Made by a program: the position numbers and the translations under genes
Assembly (NCBI RefSeq): GCF_030814955.1
Contig: NZ_JAUSWB010000002.1
Span: forward strand, 124,001-188,000
Length of the DNA: 64,000 nucleotides
Source of the DNA: Planomicrobium stackebrandtii
GTDB lineage: Bacteria > Bacillota > Bacilli > Bacillales_A > Planococcaceae
Direction of reading: 5' to 3'
Notes under the pieces: generated by a model
Told to the model about the DNA's origin: nothing
Database searches by the model: none
The model's input: the letters and a program-made list of their open reading frames with translations, nothing else
In this document: one piece after another, positions 42,659-50,962 of the stretch
How the letters are laid out: each line of letters starts with the position of its first letter
How positions within the stretch are numbered: position 1 is the stretch's first letter

Positions 42659-43042
42659 ATGAACAAAGAGAAGTTTGAACAGGGACTCCAAATACGCAGA
42701 AGTGTGCTAGGTGCGGAATACGTAGATCAATCGATTCAAAATGCGACGGATTTTAATATGCCTATGCAGGAATTGGTGACCGAGTATTGCTGGGGGGAAG
42801 TTTGGGCGCGCCCAGGGCTGTCAAAAAAAACACGAAGCATGCTGAATCTCGCGATGATCACGGCATTAAACCGGCCGCACGAATTGAAGCTGCATGTCAG
42901 AGGAGCTATCAATAATGGCTTAACAAGAGACGACATACAAGAAGTCTTCCTGCAGACAGCCATTTACTGCGGCGTGCCGGCAGCAATTGACAGCTTCAGG
43001 ACAGCAAAAGAAGTATTTGATGAAATGGATAAAGAACAGTAA
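42659..43042 (+). CDS. Carboxymuconolactone decarboxylase family protein
   Basis: A 127-residue all-helical protein of the CMD/AhpD superfamily. EYCWGEVWARPGLSKKTRSMLNLAMITALNRPHELKLHVRGAINNGLTRDDIQEVFLQTAIYCGVPAAIDSF contains the PcaC-type landmarks (W/R near the lactone site and the conserved H-x3-A-x3-G). It lacks the AhpD CxxC motif, so a decarboxylase or related role is more likely than a peroxidase. ATG 42659 has AGGAG 7 bases before it. No other beta-ketoadipate genes are here, so its step in this cluster is unknown. Confidence 0.85.
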   Translation: MNKEKFEQGLQIRRSVLGAEYVDQSIQNATDFNMPMQELVTEYCWGEVWARPGLSKKTRSMLNLAMITALNRPHELKLHVRGAINNGLTRDDIQEVFLQTAIYCGVPAAIDSFRTAKEVFDEMDKEQ

Positions 43043-43052
43043 TCCAAAACGT

Positions 43053-43976
43053 TTAAACAAAAAGGATTCGCGATAGGAAAATGACAATCGTAACAGACAG
43101 GGCACTGAAAATGGTTGAGGCGAGAACAGCTTGAGCAGCAAATGCAGTTTCATTTTCGTATTCCTGCGCAATAATGGCACTGTTTACGGAACTTGGAACG
43201 GCCGAAGCGATAAGCATCGCTTGAGCTGTAATGGCGTCGACGTTGAGGAATTGAATGATGAAAAAAGCCAGAAGCGGGCTGATAATGAGCCTGACGCCTA
43301 CACTTAAGTAAACCGTGAACATGTTTTTGGAGAAATTCAACTGAACAACCTGTGCACCCAAAGTCAGAAGTGCCAGTGCGATTAACGCATCGGCAATGTA
43401 TGAACCTGGAGTGTAGAGGAACTGCGGAAGTGTAAGGTCGAAGGCATTCAGCATCAGACCGAAAAACATCGCATAAAGCACCGGCATTTTAAAATAAGGG
43501 ACGGCAGCTTTAATTTTGGATTTGTCCAGCCGCTGCAAACTGATGATTCCGTAAGAATAAACCAGCAAGTTCTGGAAAGTGAGCACCAATACCTGGACTG
43601 CCATGGCAATCGGATCCTGGCGAAAAGCCAAATCATTTACGGAAATGCCATAGTTGCCTGAGTTGTAGAAAAGAGTGCTATGTGAAAAGGCCGTTTGGAG
43701 TCCTTTACTGAAATTAAATAGTTTACTAATTATTTTGGATACAAAATACAATAATAAAGACAAAAAAATAAAAAACACCAATACTTTAAAAAACATTTCC
43801 CAAGCCAAATCAGTTTCGTAAAGCCGGATGAAAATCAATCCAGGAACTAAATAATAGATATTGATTTTTGCCAATGTGTTCAAATCAAAATGAAACTTTA
43901 AATGCAAAAATGCTCCGATTCCAATCAAAATAAGAATGGGGACAATGATATTCAAGAAAATATTGAAAATCTCCAA
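43053..43976 (-). CDS. AEC family transporter (auxin efflux / malonate-malate carrier)
   Basis: A 307-residue membrane protein with about ten helices of the AEC family. Landmarks: NIIVPILILIGIGAFLHLKF, FYNSGNYGISVNDLAF with the family's N-x-G-N-x-G-like break, and ASAVPSSVNSAIIAQEYENE in the last third. Characterised members move malate, malonate or other small acids. TTG 43976 has AAGGAGAG upstream; a TTG at 43994 is possible but overlaps the site. It is convergent with the CMD gene and divergent from the HMG-CoA lyase-like gene, with a perfect inverted repeat between. Confidence 0.87.
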   Translation of the reverse strand: MEIFNIFLNIIVPILILIGIGAFLHLKFHFDLNTLAKINIYYLVPGLIFIRLYETDLAWEMFFKVLVFFIFLSLLLYFVSKIISKLFNFSKGLQTAFSHSTLFYNSGNYGISVNDLAFRQDPIAMAVQVLVLTFQNLLVYSYGIISLQRLDKSKIKAAVPYFKMPVLYAMFFGLMLNAFDLTLPQFLYTPGSYIADALIALALLTLGAQVVQLNFSKNMFTVYLSVGVRLIISPLLAFFIIQFLNVDAITAQAMLIASAVPSSVNSAIIAQEYENETAFAAQAVLASTIFSALSVTIVIFLSRILFV

Positions 43977-44010
43977 AACACTCTCTCCTTTCAATCGTTA
44001 AGTAAATAAA

Positions 44011-44040
44011 GGTGTATATTGTTTCTGTACAATATACACC
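44011..44040. promoter_or_regulatory. Perfect 12-bp inverted repeat, operator candidate
   Basis: GGTGTATATTGT (44011-44022), six bases, ACAATATACACC (44029-44040). It lies between divergent genes for the AEC carrier and the HMG-CoA lyase-like enzyme, 35 and 46 bases from their starts. The absence of a T run argues against a terminator and for a regulator site. Confidence 0.6.
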
Positions 44041-44086
44041 ATTAAGAAAATTATACCAATCAATTTTGAAACTAAGGAGAATTTTA

Positions 44087-45016
44087 ATGAATCTGCCTAA
44101 AAGCATTGAGATAAATGAAGTGGTATTAAGAGACGGCTTGCAATTGGAAGACAAGGTCTTGACGATAGACGAGAAAAAAGCTTTGTTTGATCTGTTAGTG
44201 AAAGCCCATATCGGGACGCTTGAATTCGGTTCTTTTGTCCATCCAAAATTAGTGCCGCAAATGGCTAACAGCGGTGAATTTTTTGAGTTGATTTCTCAAA
44301 CAGCCGGGCAATTAAAGCTGATTGCACTAATTCCGAATTTAAAAGGAGCAAAGAACGCGCAGGAAAAAGGCGTAAAAAAAGTAAATTTTGTTTTCTCGGC
44401 AAGCGATACACATAATCAGCAAAACGTCCAAAAAACTACGGAAGAATCTTTAGAGGAACTTAAAGAGATTGTCGATTACTGCAAGGAATATGCCATGGTA
44501 TTGAGTGTGTCGATTGCAACAACTTTTGGCTGCCCATTTGAAGGCGAAGTGAAAAAGGAAAGAATCCATTGGATCCTTGAGCAGTTGACGCCGCTTCATA
44601 TAGAAACCATCACACTGGCAGATACAACAGGCATGGCAAATCCGCAGCAAGTTTACGATCTGATTTCGGAGCTGAAGAACAAATTTCCGGAACAATCATT
44701 CAATCTCCATTTTCACAATACACGAGGAATGGGATTGGCGAATATGCTGGGAGCAATCGAGGCGGGCATCACGCGTTTTGATGCTTCTTTAGGAGGTCTT
44801 GGCGGCTGTCCATTTGCTCCAGGAGCAACAGGCAATATCTGCACAGAAGATGTTGTCCATATGCTGCACAGCATGGGAATCGATACTGGGCTGTCGTTGG
44901 AAGGGTTGATAGAGGCTTCACAGAAGCTTCAACAGCTTGTGGGACACGTAACACCAGGCTATGTCTTAAAGGCAGGGCCATACGACCGGAAATATCCAGT
45001 TCCGGCAGCAAAATAG
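44087..45016 (+). CDS. Hydroxymethylglutaryl-CoA lyase family protein
   Basis: A 309-residue HMGL-like TIM-barrel lyase. Landmarks: VVLRDGLQLED (catalytic Arg and metal Asp), SFVHPKLVPQMA, LADTTGMANP, LHFHNTRGMGLAN (metal His pair) and GLGGCPFAPGATGNICTEDVV (catalytic Cys loop). HMG-CoA lyase splits HMG-CoA to acetyl-CoA and acetoacetate; relatives cleave other 3-hydroxyacyl-CoAs such as citramalyl-CoA. ATG 44087 has AAGGAGA before it. It is the first gene of a long same-strand catabolic run. Confidence 0.9.
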   Translation: MNLPKSIEINEVVLRDGLQLEDKVLTIDEKKALFDLLVKAHIGTLEFGSFVHPKLVPQMANSGEFFELISQTAGQLKLIALIPNLKGAKNAQEKGVKKVNFVFSASDTHNQQNVQKTTEESLEELKEIVDYCKEYAMVLSVSIATTFGCPFEGEVKKERIHWILEQLTPLHIETITLADTTGMANPQQVYDLISELKNKFPEQSFNLHFHNTRGMGLANMLGAIEAGITRFDASLGGLGGCPFAPGATGNICTEDVVHMLHSMGIDTGLSLEGLIEASQKLQQLVGHVTPGYVLKAGPYDRKYPVPAAK

Positions 45017-45077
45017 ATAGCTTATGTAAACGAAAGTTCTTAGTTCAACTCTTATAGAAAACTTGGAGGATACTGCT

Positions 45078-45872
45078 ATGACCAACTGGGAAACCTTGAT
45101 CTTAAATGAAGAGCATAGTGATGAACATGTCTATGTGATTGAATTGAACAGACCTGAAGCGATGAATTCACTGAATACAAAAATGGCAGTTGAATTGATT
45201 GAATGTCTGACATCACTCGAACAGCAAAAAAGCTTGCGTGTGTTGATTCTTACTGCCAAAGGAGAAAAAAGCTTTTGTGCGGGAGCGGACTTAAAAGAAC
45301 GCAAAGGAATGACCAATGCACAATGGAAACAGCAGCATGACATTTTTGAGGATGCTTATGAATTGCTGCGGAACTTCAAGTTTCCTGTCATTGCCGCAGT
45401 CAACGGTTTTGCTTTAGGCGGCGGTATGGAGATGCTGCTGAGCTGTGATCTTCGCTACGCGGCCGAACACGCCAAGATGGGCTTGCCGGAAGTTAAGCTG
45501 GGCATTATCCCAGGGGTAGGCGGAACGCAATTGCTGCCGCGTGCCATTCCAGTCGGTTTGGCAAAAGAGATGCTTTTTAGAGGCAATCAGGTAGACGCGA
45601 ATAAGGCGTTGGAAACTGGAATTTTGAACGGTGTTTATTCCACAGAAGAGCTAATGCCGAAAACGCTGGAAATCGCCAAGGAAATTGCACAAAATGCACC
45701 GTTATCCTTGCAGTCCATAAAAAAATCCATTTCTACAGGGCTCCATACGGATATTAACACAGCGCTGTCGATTGAACTGGATCAATACTATAAATGTGCA
45801 AATTCAGAAGATCGCCTGGAAGGTGTTTTGGCCTTTAATGAAAAACGAAAGCCGGACTGGCAAGGGAAATGA
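45078..45872 (+). CDS. Enoyl-CoA hydratase/isomerase family protein
   Basis: A 264-residue crotonase-fold enzyme. The oxyanion hole strands are SFCAGADLKERKGM and GFALGGGMEMLLSCDLRYA, with the two catalytic Glu positions in GLPEVKLGIIPGVGGTQLLPR. The lengths and KERKGM segment are like methylglutaconyl-CoA hydratase (YngF type), which makes HMG-CoA. Directly behind an HMG-CoA lyase-like gene this pair could form the end of a leucine-type or 3-methylglutarate pathway; other unsaturated dicarboxyl-CoAs are also possible. Confidence 0.9.
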   Translation: MTNWETLILNEEHSDEHVYVIELNRPEAMNSLNTKMAVELIECLTSLEQQKSLRVLILTAKGEKSFCAGADLKERKGMTNAQWKQQHDIFEDAYELLRNFKFPVIAAVNGFALGGGMEMLLSCDLRYAAEHAKMGLPEVKLGIIPGVGGTQLLPRAIPVGLAKEMLFRGNQVDANKALETGILNGVYSTEELMPKTLEIAKEIAQNAPLSLQSIKKSISTGLHTDINTALSIELDQYYKCANSEDRLEGVLAFNEKRKPDWQGK

Positions 45873-45917
45873 CAAACAGCTGAGGCATTCGACGTTTCAG
45901 TGGAAGGAGGAGCCGAA

Positions 45918-47258
45918 ATGGAGTTAAGCAGGCAATTGGCTAGATATAGCTTGGAGCTTTCATATGAAGATTTGCCGGAAGAGGTCGTTTCGTTTACAAA
46001 ACTGTGCATTCTCGACTATTTCGGATCAGCGATTTCAGGATCAGATAAAAAGCCTGTTCAAATGGTCAGTGAACTTGTGAACGAAATGGGTGGCCATGAA
46101 CAGGCGAAGCTGTTTACCGGTGGGAAATCCAGTGCAATAAACGCGGCTTTGGTAAACGGGGCGGCAAGCCACGTTATGGAGCTGGATGATATCCATAAAG
46201 GATCGATTATTCATGCGGCCACAGTCGTTATTCCTGCAGCATTGGCAATTGCCGAGTGGAAAGAACTGAGCGGAAAAGAGTTGATCACTGCTGTTGTGGC
46301 AGGGTATGAAGTCTGTTTCAGAATCGGGGAAGCGGTCTCGCCGTCTCACTATTATTACTGGCACAATACGGCGACCTGCGGAACTTTTGGGGCTGTAACA
46401 GCAGCTGGAAAGCTCCTCGGTTTATCGGAAGATGAGCTGGTGAATGCCTTAGGAAATGCGGGATCACAAGCAGCGGGATTATGGGAATTCATCGTTGATG
46501 GCGCCATGACCAAGCAGCTGCACACGGGAAAAGCGGCAATGAATGGCACGATGGCAGCCTTGTTAGCACAAAAAGGGTTTACGGGACCGAAGAAAATTCT
46601 CGAGGGCGACCGCGGCTTTTTCAACGCCATGAGTGAAGAACATGATGTTTCAAGAATAACGGAAAATCTTGGGCAAGAATTCAAGATCTTGGAGAACTCT
46701 TTTAAAATTCATGCATCGTGTCGTCACACGCATCATGCTGTCGATTTATTGATTGATATATTCAAGGAGCAGCATCCGGCATTGGAAGACATCGAATCGG
46801 TGGAAGTCGATTCTTATCAAGTCGCACTGAATATTACCGATGACGCGGATCCTCAGACAGAATACGCAGCGAAATTCAGCCTGCAATTTTGCTCAGCCTT
46901 AGCCTTATTGAATGGGCGCGCGAGCCTGGAAGATTTCAATGGGGACAAGCTGTGGGATGAAGGGGTTCGGTCATTGATAAAGAAAGTAAATGTGCAGGTG
47001 GACCCTGCAATTGATGGCAGCTACCCGAAACAATGGGGAGCGGCAGTCAGTGTCCTGTTAAAGGATGGGGAGAAGATCCACAAGCAAACCGATTTTCCAA
47101 AAGGCGATCCTGAAAATGCAGTCACACCGGAAGAGCTGCTCGAAAAATTTATGGGAATGGCCACAAAGTTGCCAACCCAACAGCGGCAGGCTTTAGCGGA
47201 GAGTTTAATGGATTTGGAATCTACAGAGAATATCAGCGATCTAATGGCCGCACTATAA
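45918..47258 (+). CDS. MmgE/PrpD family protein
   Basis: A 446-residue member of the MmgE/PrpD family (2-methylcitrate dehydratase, cis-aconitate decarboxylase and iminodisuccinate epimerase-like). Family landmarks are ILDYFGSAISGSD, NGAASHVMELDDIHKGSIIHAATVVIPAALAIAE (substrate His/Asp), WHNTATCGTFGAVTAAGKLLGLSEDE, GAMTKQLHTGKAAMNG and FKIHASCRHTHHAVD. No prpC or prpB is next to it, so 2-methylcitrate metabolism is unlikely. Decarboxylase, dehydratase or epimerase action on a di- or tricarboxylate is the best guess. ATG 45918 has GGAAGGAGG upstream. Confidence 0.9.
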   Translation: MELSRQLARYSLELSYEDLPEEVVSFTKLCILDYFGSAISGSDKKPVQMVSELVNEMGGHEQAKLFTGGKSSAINAALVNGAASHVMELDDIHKGSIIHAATVVIPAALAIAEWKELSGKELITAVVAGYEVCFRIGEAVSPSHYYYWHNTATCGTFGAVTAAGKLLGLSEDELVNALGNAGSQAAGLWEFIVDGAMTKQLHTGKAAMNGTMAALLAQKGFTGPKKILEGDRGFFNAMSEEHDVSRITENLGQEFKILENSFKIHASCRHTHHAVDLLIDIFKEQHPALEDIESVEVDSYQVALNITDDADPQTEYAAKFSLQFCSALALLNGRASLEDFNGDKLWDEGVRSLIKKVNVQVDPAIDGSYPKQWGAAVSVLLKDGEKIHKQTDFPKGDPENAVTPEELLEKFMGMATKLPTQQRQALAESLMDLESTENISDLMAAL

Positions 47259-47306
47259 AAATCAAAAACGTTAATTCAAAAGAATTCATGCAAAGAGGGC
47301 GCTTCT

Positions 47307-47834
47307 ATGGAACGGAATATTGAGCAATCCACAAAAGTTGAAAATCTGCAAAAGCAATTGGAAACCTTTAATTCAACCGAACTGGAGCAGGCTGCTTACC
47401 TGTTATCGCTTTTGCAGGAGCCACAGGCTGGCTCGGCAGATAATGCTGTACCGATGCATTTGCTTGGGAGATTTTTAGGGATGGTGCAAAATCAGGATGG
47501 AACGACTGAAATGGCACTGGGTTTCCAGAATGAAAATACTTATGGAGTAGCGCAAGGCGGTTCTATCTATACGTTGGCTGACGTGGCAATCGGCTTCAGC
47601 ATTCTGCAGAACTTAACAGCGGGAGAAAAGGTCTTTACGCTGGAACTGAAAGTGAACTTTATTGAGAAGGGCCAAGGTTCCCGTCTGATCGCGACTCCTC
47701 TTATATTAAGGCAAGGCAGAACTACTGTCGTCTCTGAATGCACCATTCACGACGATTCGGGAAAATTGGTGGCAAAAGCGCTGGGCACCTTTTATATCAG
47801 CGGCTCACCAAAAAGAAAGGAGGGAGAAGGATGA
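47307..47834 (+). CDS. PaaI-type hotdog-fold thioesterase
   Basis: A 175-residue protein. A helical N-terminal ~45 residues precede a hotdog domain with GVAQGGSIYTLADVAIGFSI, which carries the PaaI/4HBT-II catalytic Asp/Glu helix, and KVNFIEKGQGSRLIATPLILRQGRTT. Such enzymes hydrolyse acyl-CoA esters, often to recycle trapped CoA in aromatic or organic acid pathways. Its stop overlaps the next gene's start as ATGA, so the product is made together with the dehydratase subunits. Confidence 0.87.
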   Translation: MERNIEQSTKVENLQKQLETFNSTELEQAAYLLSLLQEPQAGSADNAVPMHLLGRFLGMVQNQDGTTEMALGFQNENTYGVAQGGSIYTLADVAIGFSILQNLTAGEKVFTLELKVNFIEKGQGSRLIATPLILRQGRTTVVSECTIHDDSGKLVAKALGTFYISGSPKRKEGEG

Positions 47835-48676
47835 AAGAGATTGCATATGAAAAAATTGTGGAAGAAGTAAAAACCATGTGCATGGAATCCAATTACAATC
47901 TCGGAGAAGACGTCTATTCGGCGTTTAAGCAAGCACTGCAGACCGAACGCTCGGAAACCGGCAAGGAAGTGCTGACCCAACTGATTGATAACGCAGATAT
48001 TGCCAAGGCGGAAAGAGTGCCCATGTGCCAGGATACCGGAACGGCGGTCTTCATGGTAGAAGTGGGCCAGGATTGCCACATTGCCGGGGGGAGATTGGTG
48101 GATGCCATCAATGAAGGCGTAGAAAAAGGTTATGGTGAAGGCTATTTAAGAAATTCCATGGTCTACAATCCGATGAACCGGAAGAATACCGGAAACAACA
48201 CGCCAGCTATTGTCCATATTGACTTGGTAGAAGGAGAAGAATTGACGCTTCATATGACTGCTAAAGGCGGCGGTGCAGAAAACATGAGTGCATTAAAAAT
48301 GCTGAAGCCGTCTGATGGCATGGAAGGGGTCAAAGAATATATTTTGTCGATCGTTAAAGAAGCGGGTCCTAATGCCTGTCCGCCGCTGGTCGTCGGCATC
48401 GGCATCGGCGGCAATTTTGAGCGCTGTGCTTTTTTGGCGAAAAAATCGTTGTTTCGCCCTTTAGGTGTCCGCCATGAAGATCCCGCAGTTGCAGAACTTG
48501 AAATGGAATTGATGGAACAAATCAACCGGCTAGGCATCGGTCCTCAAGGCATGGGCGGCAGCACAACTGCCCTGGACGTCAAAGTGGAACTGGAGTCCTG
48601 CCATATTGCGGCGTTGCCGGTGGCGGTCAACCTGAATTGCCACGCCAGCCGCCACCAAACGATCGTAATGAAATGA
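47831..48676 (+). CDS. Class I fumarate hydratase / L(+)-tartrate dehydratase alpha subunit
   Basis: A 281-residue Fe-S hydro-lyase alpha subunit. The three [4Fe-4S]-ligand Cys regions are VPMCQDTGTAVF, NACPPLVVGIGIGGNFERCAFLAK (two Cys). Also seen are YNPMNRKNTGNNTPAIVHIDLVEG and GGGAENMSALKML. Members interconvert tartrate-oxaloacetate, fumarate-malate or mesaconate-citramalate; which one is not readable from sequence. The beta subunit follows 12 bases later. In this cluster a mesaconase or tartrate dehydratase role is likely. Confidence 0.92.
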   Translation: MKEIAYEKIVEEVKTMCMESNYNLGEDVYSAFKQALQTERSETGKEVLTQLIDNADIAKAERVPMCQDTGTAVFMVEVGQDCHIAGGRLVDAINEGVEKGYGEGYLRNSMVYNPMNRKNTGNNTPAIVHIDLVEGEELTLHMTAKGGGAENMSALKMLKPSDGMEGVKEYILSIVKEAGPNACPPLVVGIGIGGNFERCAFLAKKSLFRPLGVRHEDPAVAELEMELMEQINRLGIGPQGMGGSTTALDVKVELESCHIAALPVAVNLNCHASRHQTIVMK

Positions 48677-48687
48677 GGTGAATGGAT

Positions 48688-49236
48688 ATGCAGAAGAAAA
48701 TCCGCCTGCCTTTACGCGAAGAAGATATTGAATCGCTGAAAGCAGGAGACCGTGTCTTGCTTTCTGGTGTAGTTTACACCGCGCGGGATGCAGCCCACAA
48801 GCGAATGGTGGAACAGGAAAAAGAAGGAACACCACTGCCTGTTGAACTGGATGGACAAGTTTTATATTATACAGGACCGACTCCTGCAAAACCTGGCGAA
48901 GTAATTGGTTCTGCAGGACCAACAACAAGCGGCCGAATGGATTTGTATACACCGGCACTTCTCGAAAAAGGCTTAAAGGGAATGATTGGCAAAGGCTATC
49001 GAAGTGAAGAAGTCATCGCTTCCATGCTGAAGCACAATGCGGTTTATTTTGGTGCTGTTGGTGGGGCTGCTGCATTGATTGCCCGTTCGATCAAAAAGGC
49101 GGAAGTCGTTGCCTATGAAGATTTGGGGACGGAAGCCATCCGGAAATTGACTATTGAAGATTTTCCGGTATTTGTCATCAATGATATTCATGGCGGCGAC
49201 ATTTACAAAGACGGAGTCGCAAAATACAAGCAATAA
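48688..49236 (+). CDS. Fe-S hydro-lyase beta subunit (fumarase / tartrate dehydratase beta)
   Basis: A 182-residue beta subunit partner of the preceding gene. Landmarks: LRLPL-type start IRLPLREEDIESLKAGDRVLLSG, YTARDAAHKRM, YYTGPTPAKPGEVIGSAGPTTSGRMDLYTP (substrate loop) and MIGKGYR, ending in VFVINDIHGGDIY. ATG 48688 has GAGGTG at the right spacing, whereas ATG 48682 is too close. Together with the alpha subunit it forms an oxygen-sensitive heteromeric dehydratase. Confidence 0.92.
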   Translation: MQKKIRLPLREEDIESLKAGDRVLLSGVVYTARDAAHKRMVEQEKEGTPLPVELDGQVLYYTGPTPAKPGEVIGSAGPTTSGRMDLYTPALLEKGLKGMIGKGYRSEEVIASMLKHNAVYFGAVGGAAALIARSIKKAEVVAYEDLGTEAIRKLTIEDFPVFVINDIHGGDIYKDGVAKYKQ

Positions 49237-49273
49237 AGGATAAACAACGGGATATCCAAGGGGGGCCGCAAAG

Positions 49274-50164
49274 ATGAAAGCAGGAATTATCGGATTGGGC
49301 AATATGGGTGGCCGTATGGTGAAAAGGCTGCTGGAGCAAGGGGTGGAAGTCGGTGTTTTCGACCTCAATAAAGACTTTGTCCGGAAATTTGTAGAGATTG
49401 GGGCAAAAGAGGCAACAAGTCCCGCTGATTTAGCAAGAAACTATCCATACGTTCTGACGGTTTTGCCGAATGTTTTTATTGTCAAAGAAACATTGACGAG
49501 TCCGGAGGGGTTGATGGAGGGTATGAATTCCGATAGCTTGCTGATCGAGATGACAACATCTATTCCTTCTGTGACAAAAGAACTGAGTGCTTTGCTGAAA
49601 GAAAAAGGACTGAAGATGATTGATGCCCCCGTGAGTGGAGGCGTCAAAAAGGCGGAAGAAGGAACTTTGTCTATCATGGTCGGCGGCGAAGAAGCAGATT
49701 TTGAAAGAGCAAAACCGCTGCTTGAATGTCTGGGCTCCAATATTTTTCATGTCGGAGAAGCAGGAGCGGGACACACGATCAAGGCATTAAATAACATGAT
49801 TTCCGCCACTACTTTAGCTGCGACGGGAGAAGCGATGGCGCTTGGCGTTAAGTTAGGCCTTGACCCTGAGAAAATGCTGAATGTCATTAACGCGAGCACC
49901 GGCAGGAGCTTTTCCAGTGATTTTAAATTTCCAAATCAAGTGTTGACCCGGAAATTTGAAGTTGGCTTTACCTTGGATTTGATGGTCAAAGATCTGAAGA
50001 TCGCCATGGCGATGGCGGAAGAGGAAAAGGTGCCAATGTTCATTTCCAGTGCATCGTTCCAGCTTTGGAAACATGCGTGGTCCCAAGGTGGCGGTGACCA
50101 GGATCATACAGCCATAGTAAAATATATCGAAGAAATGTTCTCCGTGGAAATCAAAGGATCCTAG
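49274..50164 (+). CDS. Beta-hydroxyacid dehydrogenase (3-hydroxyisobutyrate / tartronate semialdehyde reductase family)
   Basis: A 296-residue NAD(P)-dependent oxidoreductase. Rossmann motif GIIGLGNMGGRMVKRLLEQG, substrate signature DAPVSGGVKKAEEGTLSIMVGG, catalytic Lys in GAGHTIKALNNMISATTLAA, and cofactor loop region RKFEVGFTLDLMVKDLKIA. Family members act on 3-hydroxyisobutyrate, tartronate semialdehyde, glyoxylate or sulfolactaldehyde. With tartrate-type enzymes around it, a tartronate semialdehyde or glyoxylate reductase role is attractive but unproven. Confidence 0.9.
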   Translation: MKAGIIGLGNMGGRMVKRLLEQGVEVGVFDLNKDFVRKFVEIGAKEATSPADLARNYPYVLTVLPNVFIVKETLTSPEGLMEGMNSDSLLIEMTTSIPSVTKELSALLKEKGLKMIDAPVSGGVKKAEEGTLSIMVGGEEADFERAKPLLECLGSNIFHVGEAGAGHTIKALNNMISATTLAATGEAMALGVKLGLDPEKMLNVINASTGRSFSSDFKFPNQVLTRKFEVGFTLDLMVKDLKIAMAMAEEEKVPMFISSASFQLWKHAWSQGGGDQDHTAIVKYIEEMFSVEIKGS

Positions 50165-50252
50165 CTACTCTCATATTCGAAGGTGGTCTTTAATGGTAAA
50201 ATACAAGTATTCTTTCCTATATTTAAAAGGAAACGTATTTAAGGGGTGCCAT

Positions 50253-50918
50253 ATGGAGAAATTTAAATTAACAGAACAGGATAGGGCCACGTTGCAGTAC
50301 AAAGTGACAAACAAACTGAGGGAATTGATCCTCAAAGGTGAGTTTAGAATGGGCGAGCGGTTAATGCAGGAGGAGTGGGCCCAAAAATTGGGTGTCAGCC
50401 GCATGCCGCTGAGAGAAGCGCTGCGTCAGTTGGAAGTGGAAGGTTTGGTCAGAATCGAACCTAGAAGAGGCGCTGTGGTTACGCCGATTTCTGTTGAAGA
50501 TATCGAAGAGATCTATCAATTGAGAGCCCTTCTGGAAGGTCAGGCCGTAGTAAAATCACTTCCTTATTTGGGAAATGAAGAAATACAAGAGCTTGAAGAT
50601 CTCTACCATGCAATGATCAAACTGAAAGCTGATGAAAGCGATGTTGAAGTTTTTATGAAGCTGAACTCAGAGTTTCACCGGATTTTAAGGGAAAGCTGTC
50701 CATGGAGAAGAATTCAAGGATTTATTGAAACTTTATGGAAAGGGATCCCTCCATATACACCAAGCCTCCTGACTAACCATTTAGCCGATTCGAATGAAGA
50801 GCATCGCTTGATGCTGGAATACGTAAAACAGAAAGACGAAGTCCAATTAAGAAGAATTACCGAAAAGCATATTCTGAGAACCAAAGAGAACTTAATTGAA
50901 ATGATGATGAAGAAATAA
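50253..50918 (+). CDS. GntR family transcriptional regulator, FCD (FadR) subfamily
   Basis: A 221-residue regulator. The winged helix (residues about 10-70) includes LGVSRMPLREALRQLEVEGLV and RRGAVVTPI; the FCD effector domain follows with NSEFHRILRESCP and EEHRLMLEYVKQKD, whose His/Asp bind a metal and a carboxylate ligand. ATG 50253 follows AAGGGGTG; a longer frame from 50193 lacks a site. It sits in the middle of the catabolic run and probably controls it, perhaps through the TTGTATCCAA-like sites. Confidence 0.92.
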   Translation: MEKFKLTEQDRATLQYKVTNKLRELILKGEFRMGERLMQEEWAQKLGVSRMPLREALRQLEVEGLVRIEPRRGAVVTPISVEDIEEIYQLRALLEGQAVVKSLPYLGNEEIQELEDLYHAMIKLKADESDVEVFMKLNSEFHRILRESCPWRRIQGFIETLWKGIPPYTPSLLTNHLADSNEEHRLMLEYVKQKDEVQLRRITEKHILRTKENLIEMMMKK

Positions 50919-50962
50919 AAAAACAGGTAGATCAGCTCGACAAAAAGAGAGGGGCAAGCTGT

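Noticed and set aside
43732-43746. ATTTTGGATACAAAAT palindrome inside the AEC gene as an operator
   Set aside because: It matches the candidate regulator motif, but lies within coding sequence (codons for FVSKI) far from any start, so chance codon use is the simpler reading.
47738-47830. Longer start for the dehydratase alpha subunit inside the thioesterase gene
   Set aside because: The ATG at 47831 has a strong GGAGGGAG site and an ATGA overlap, and homologues begin there.
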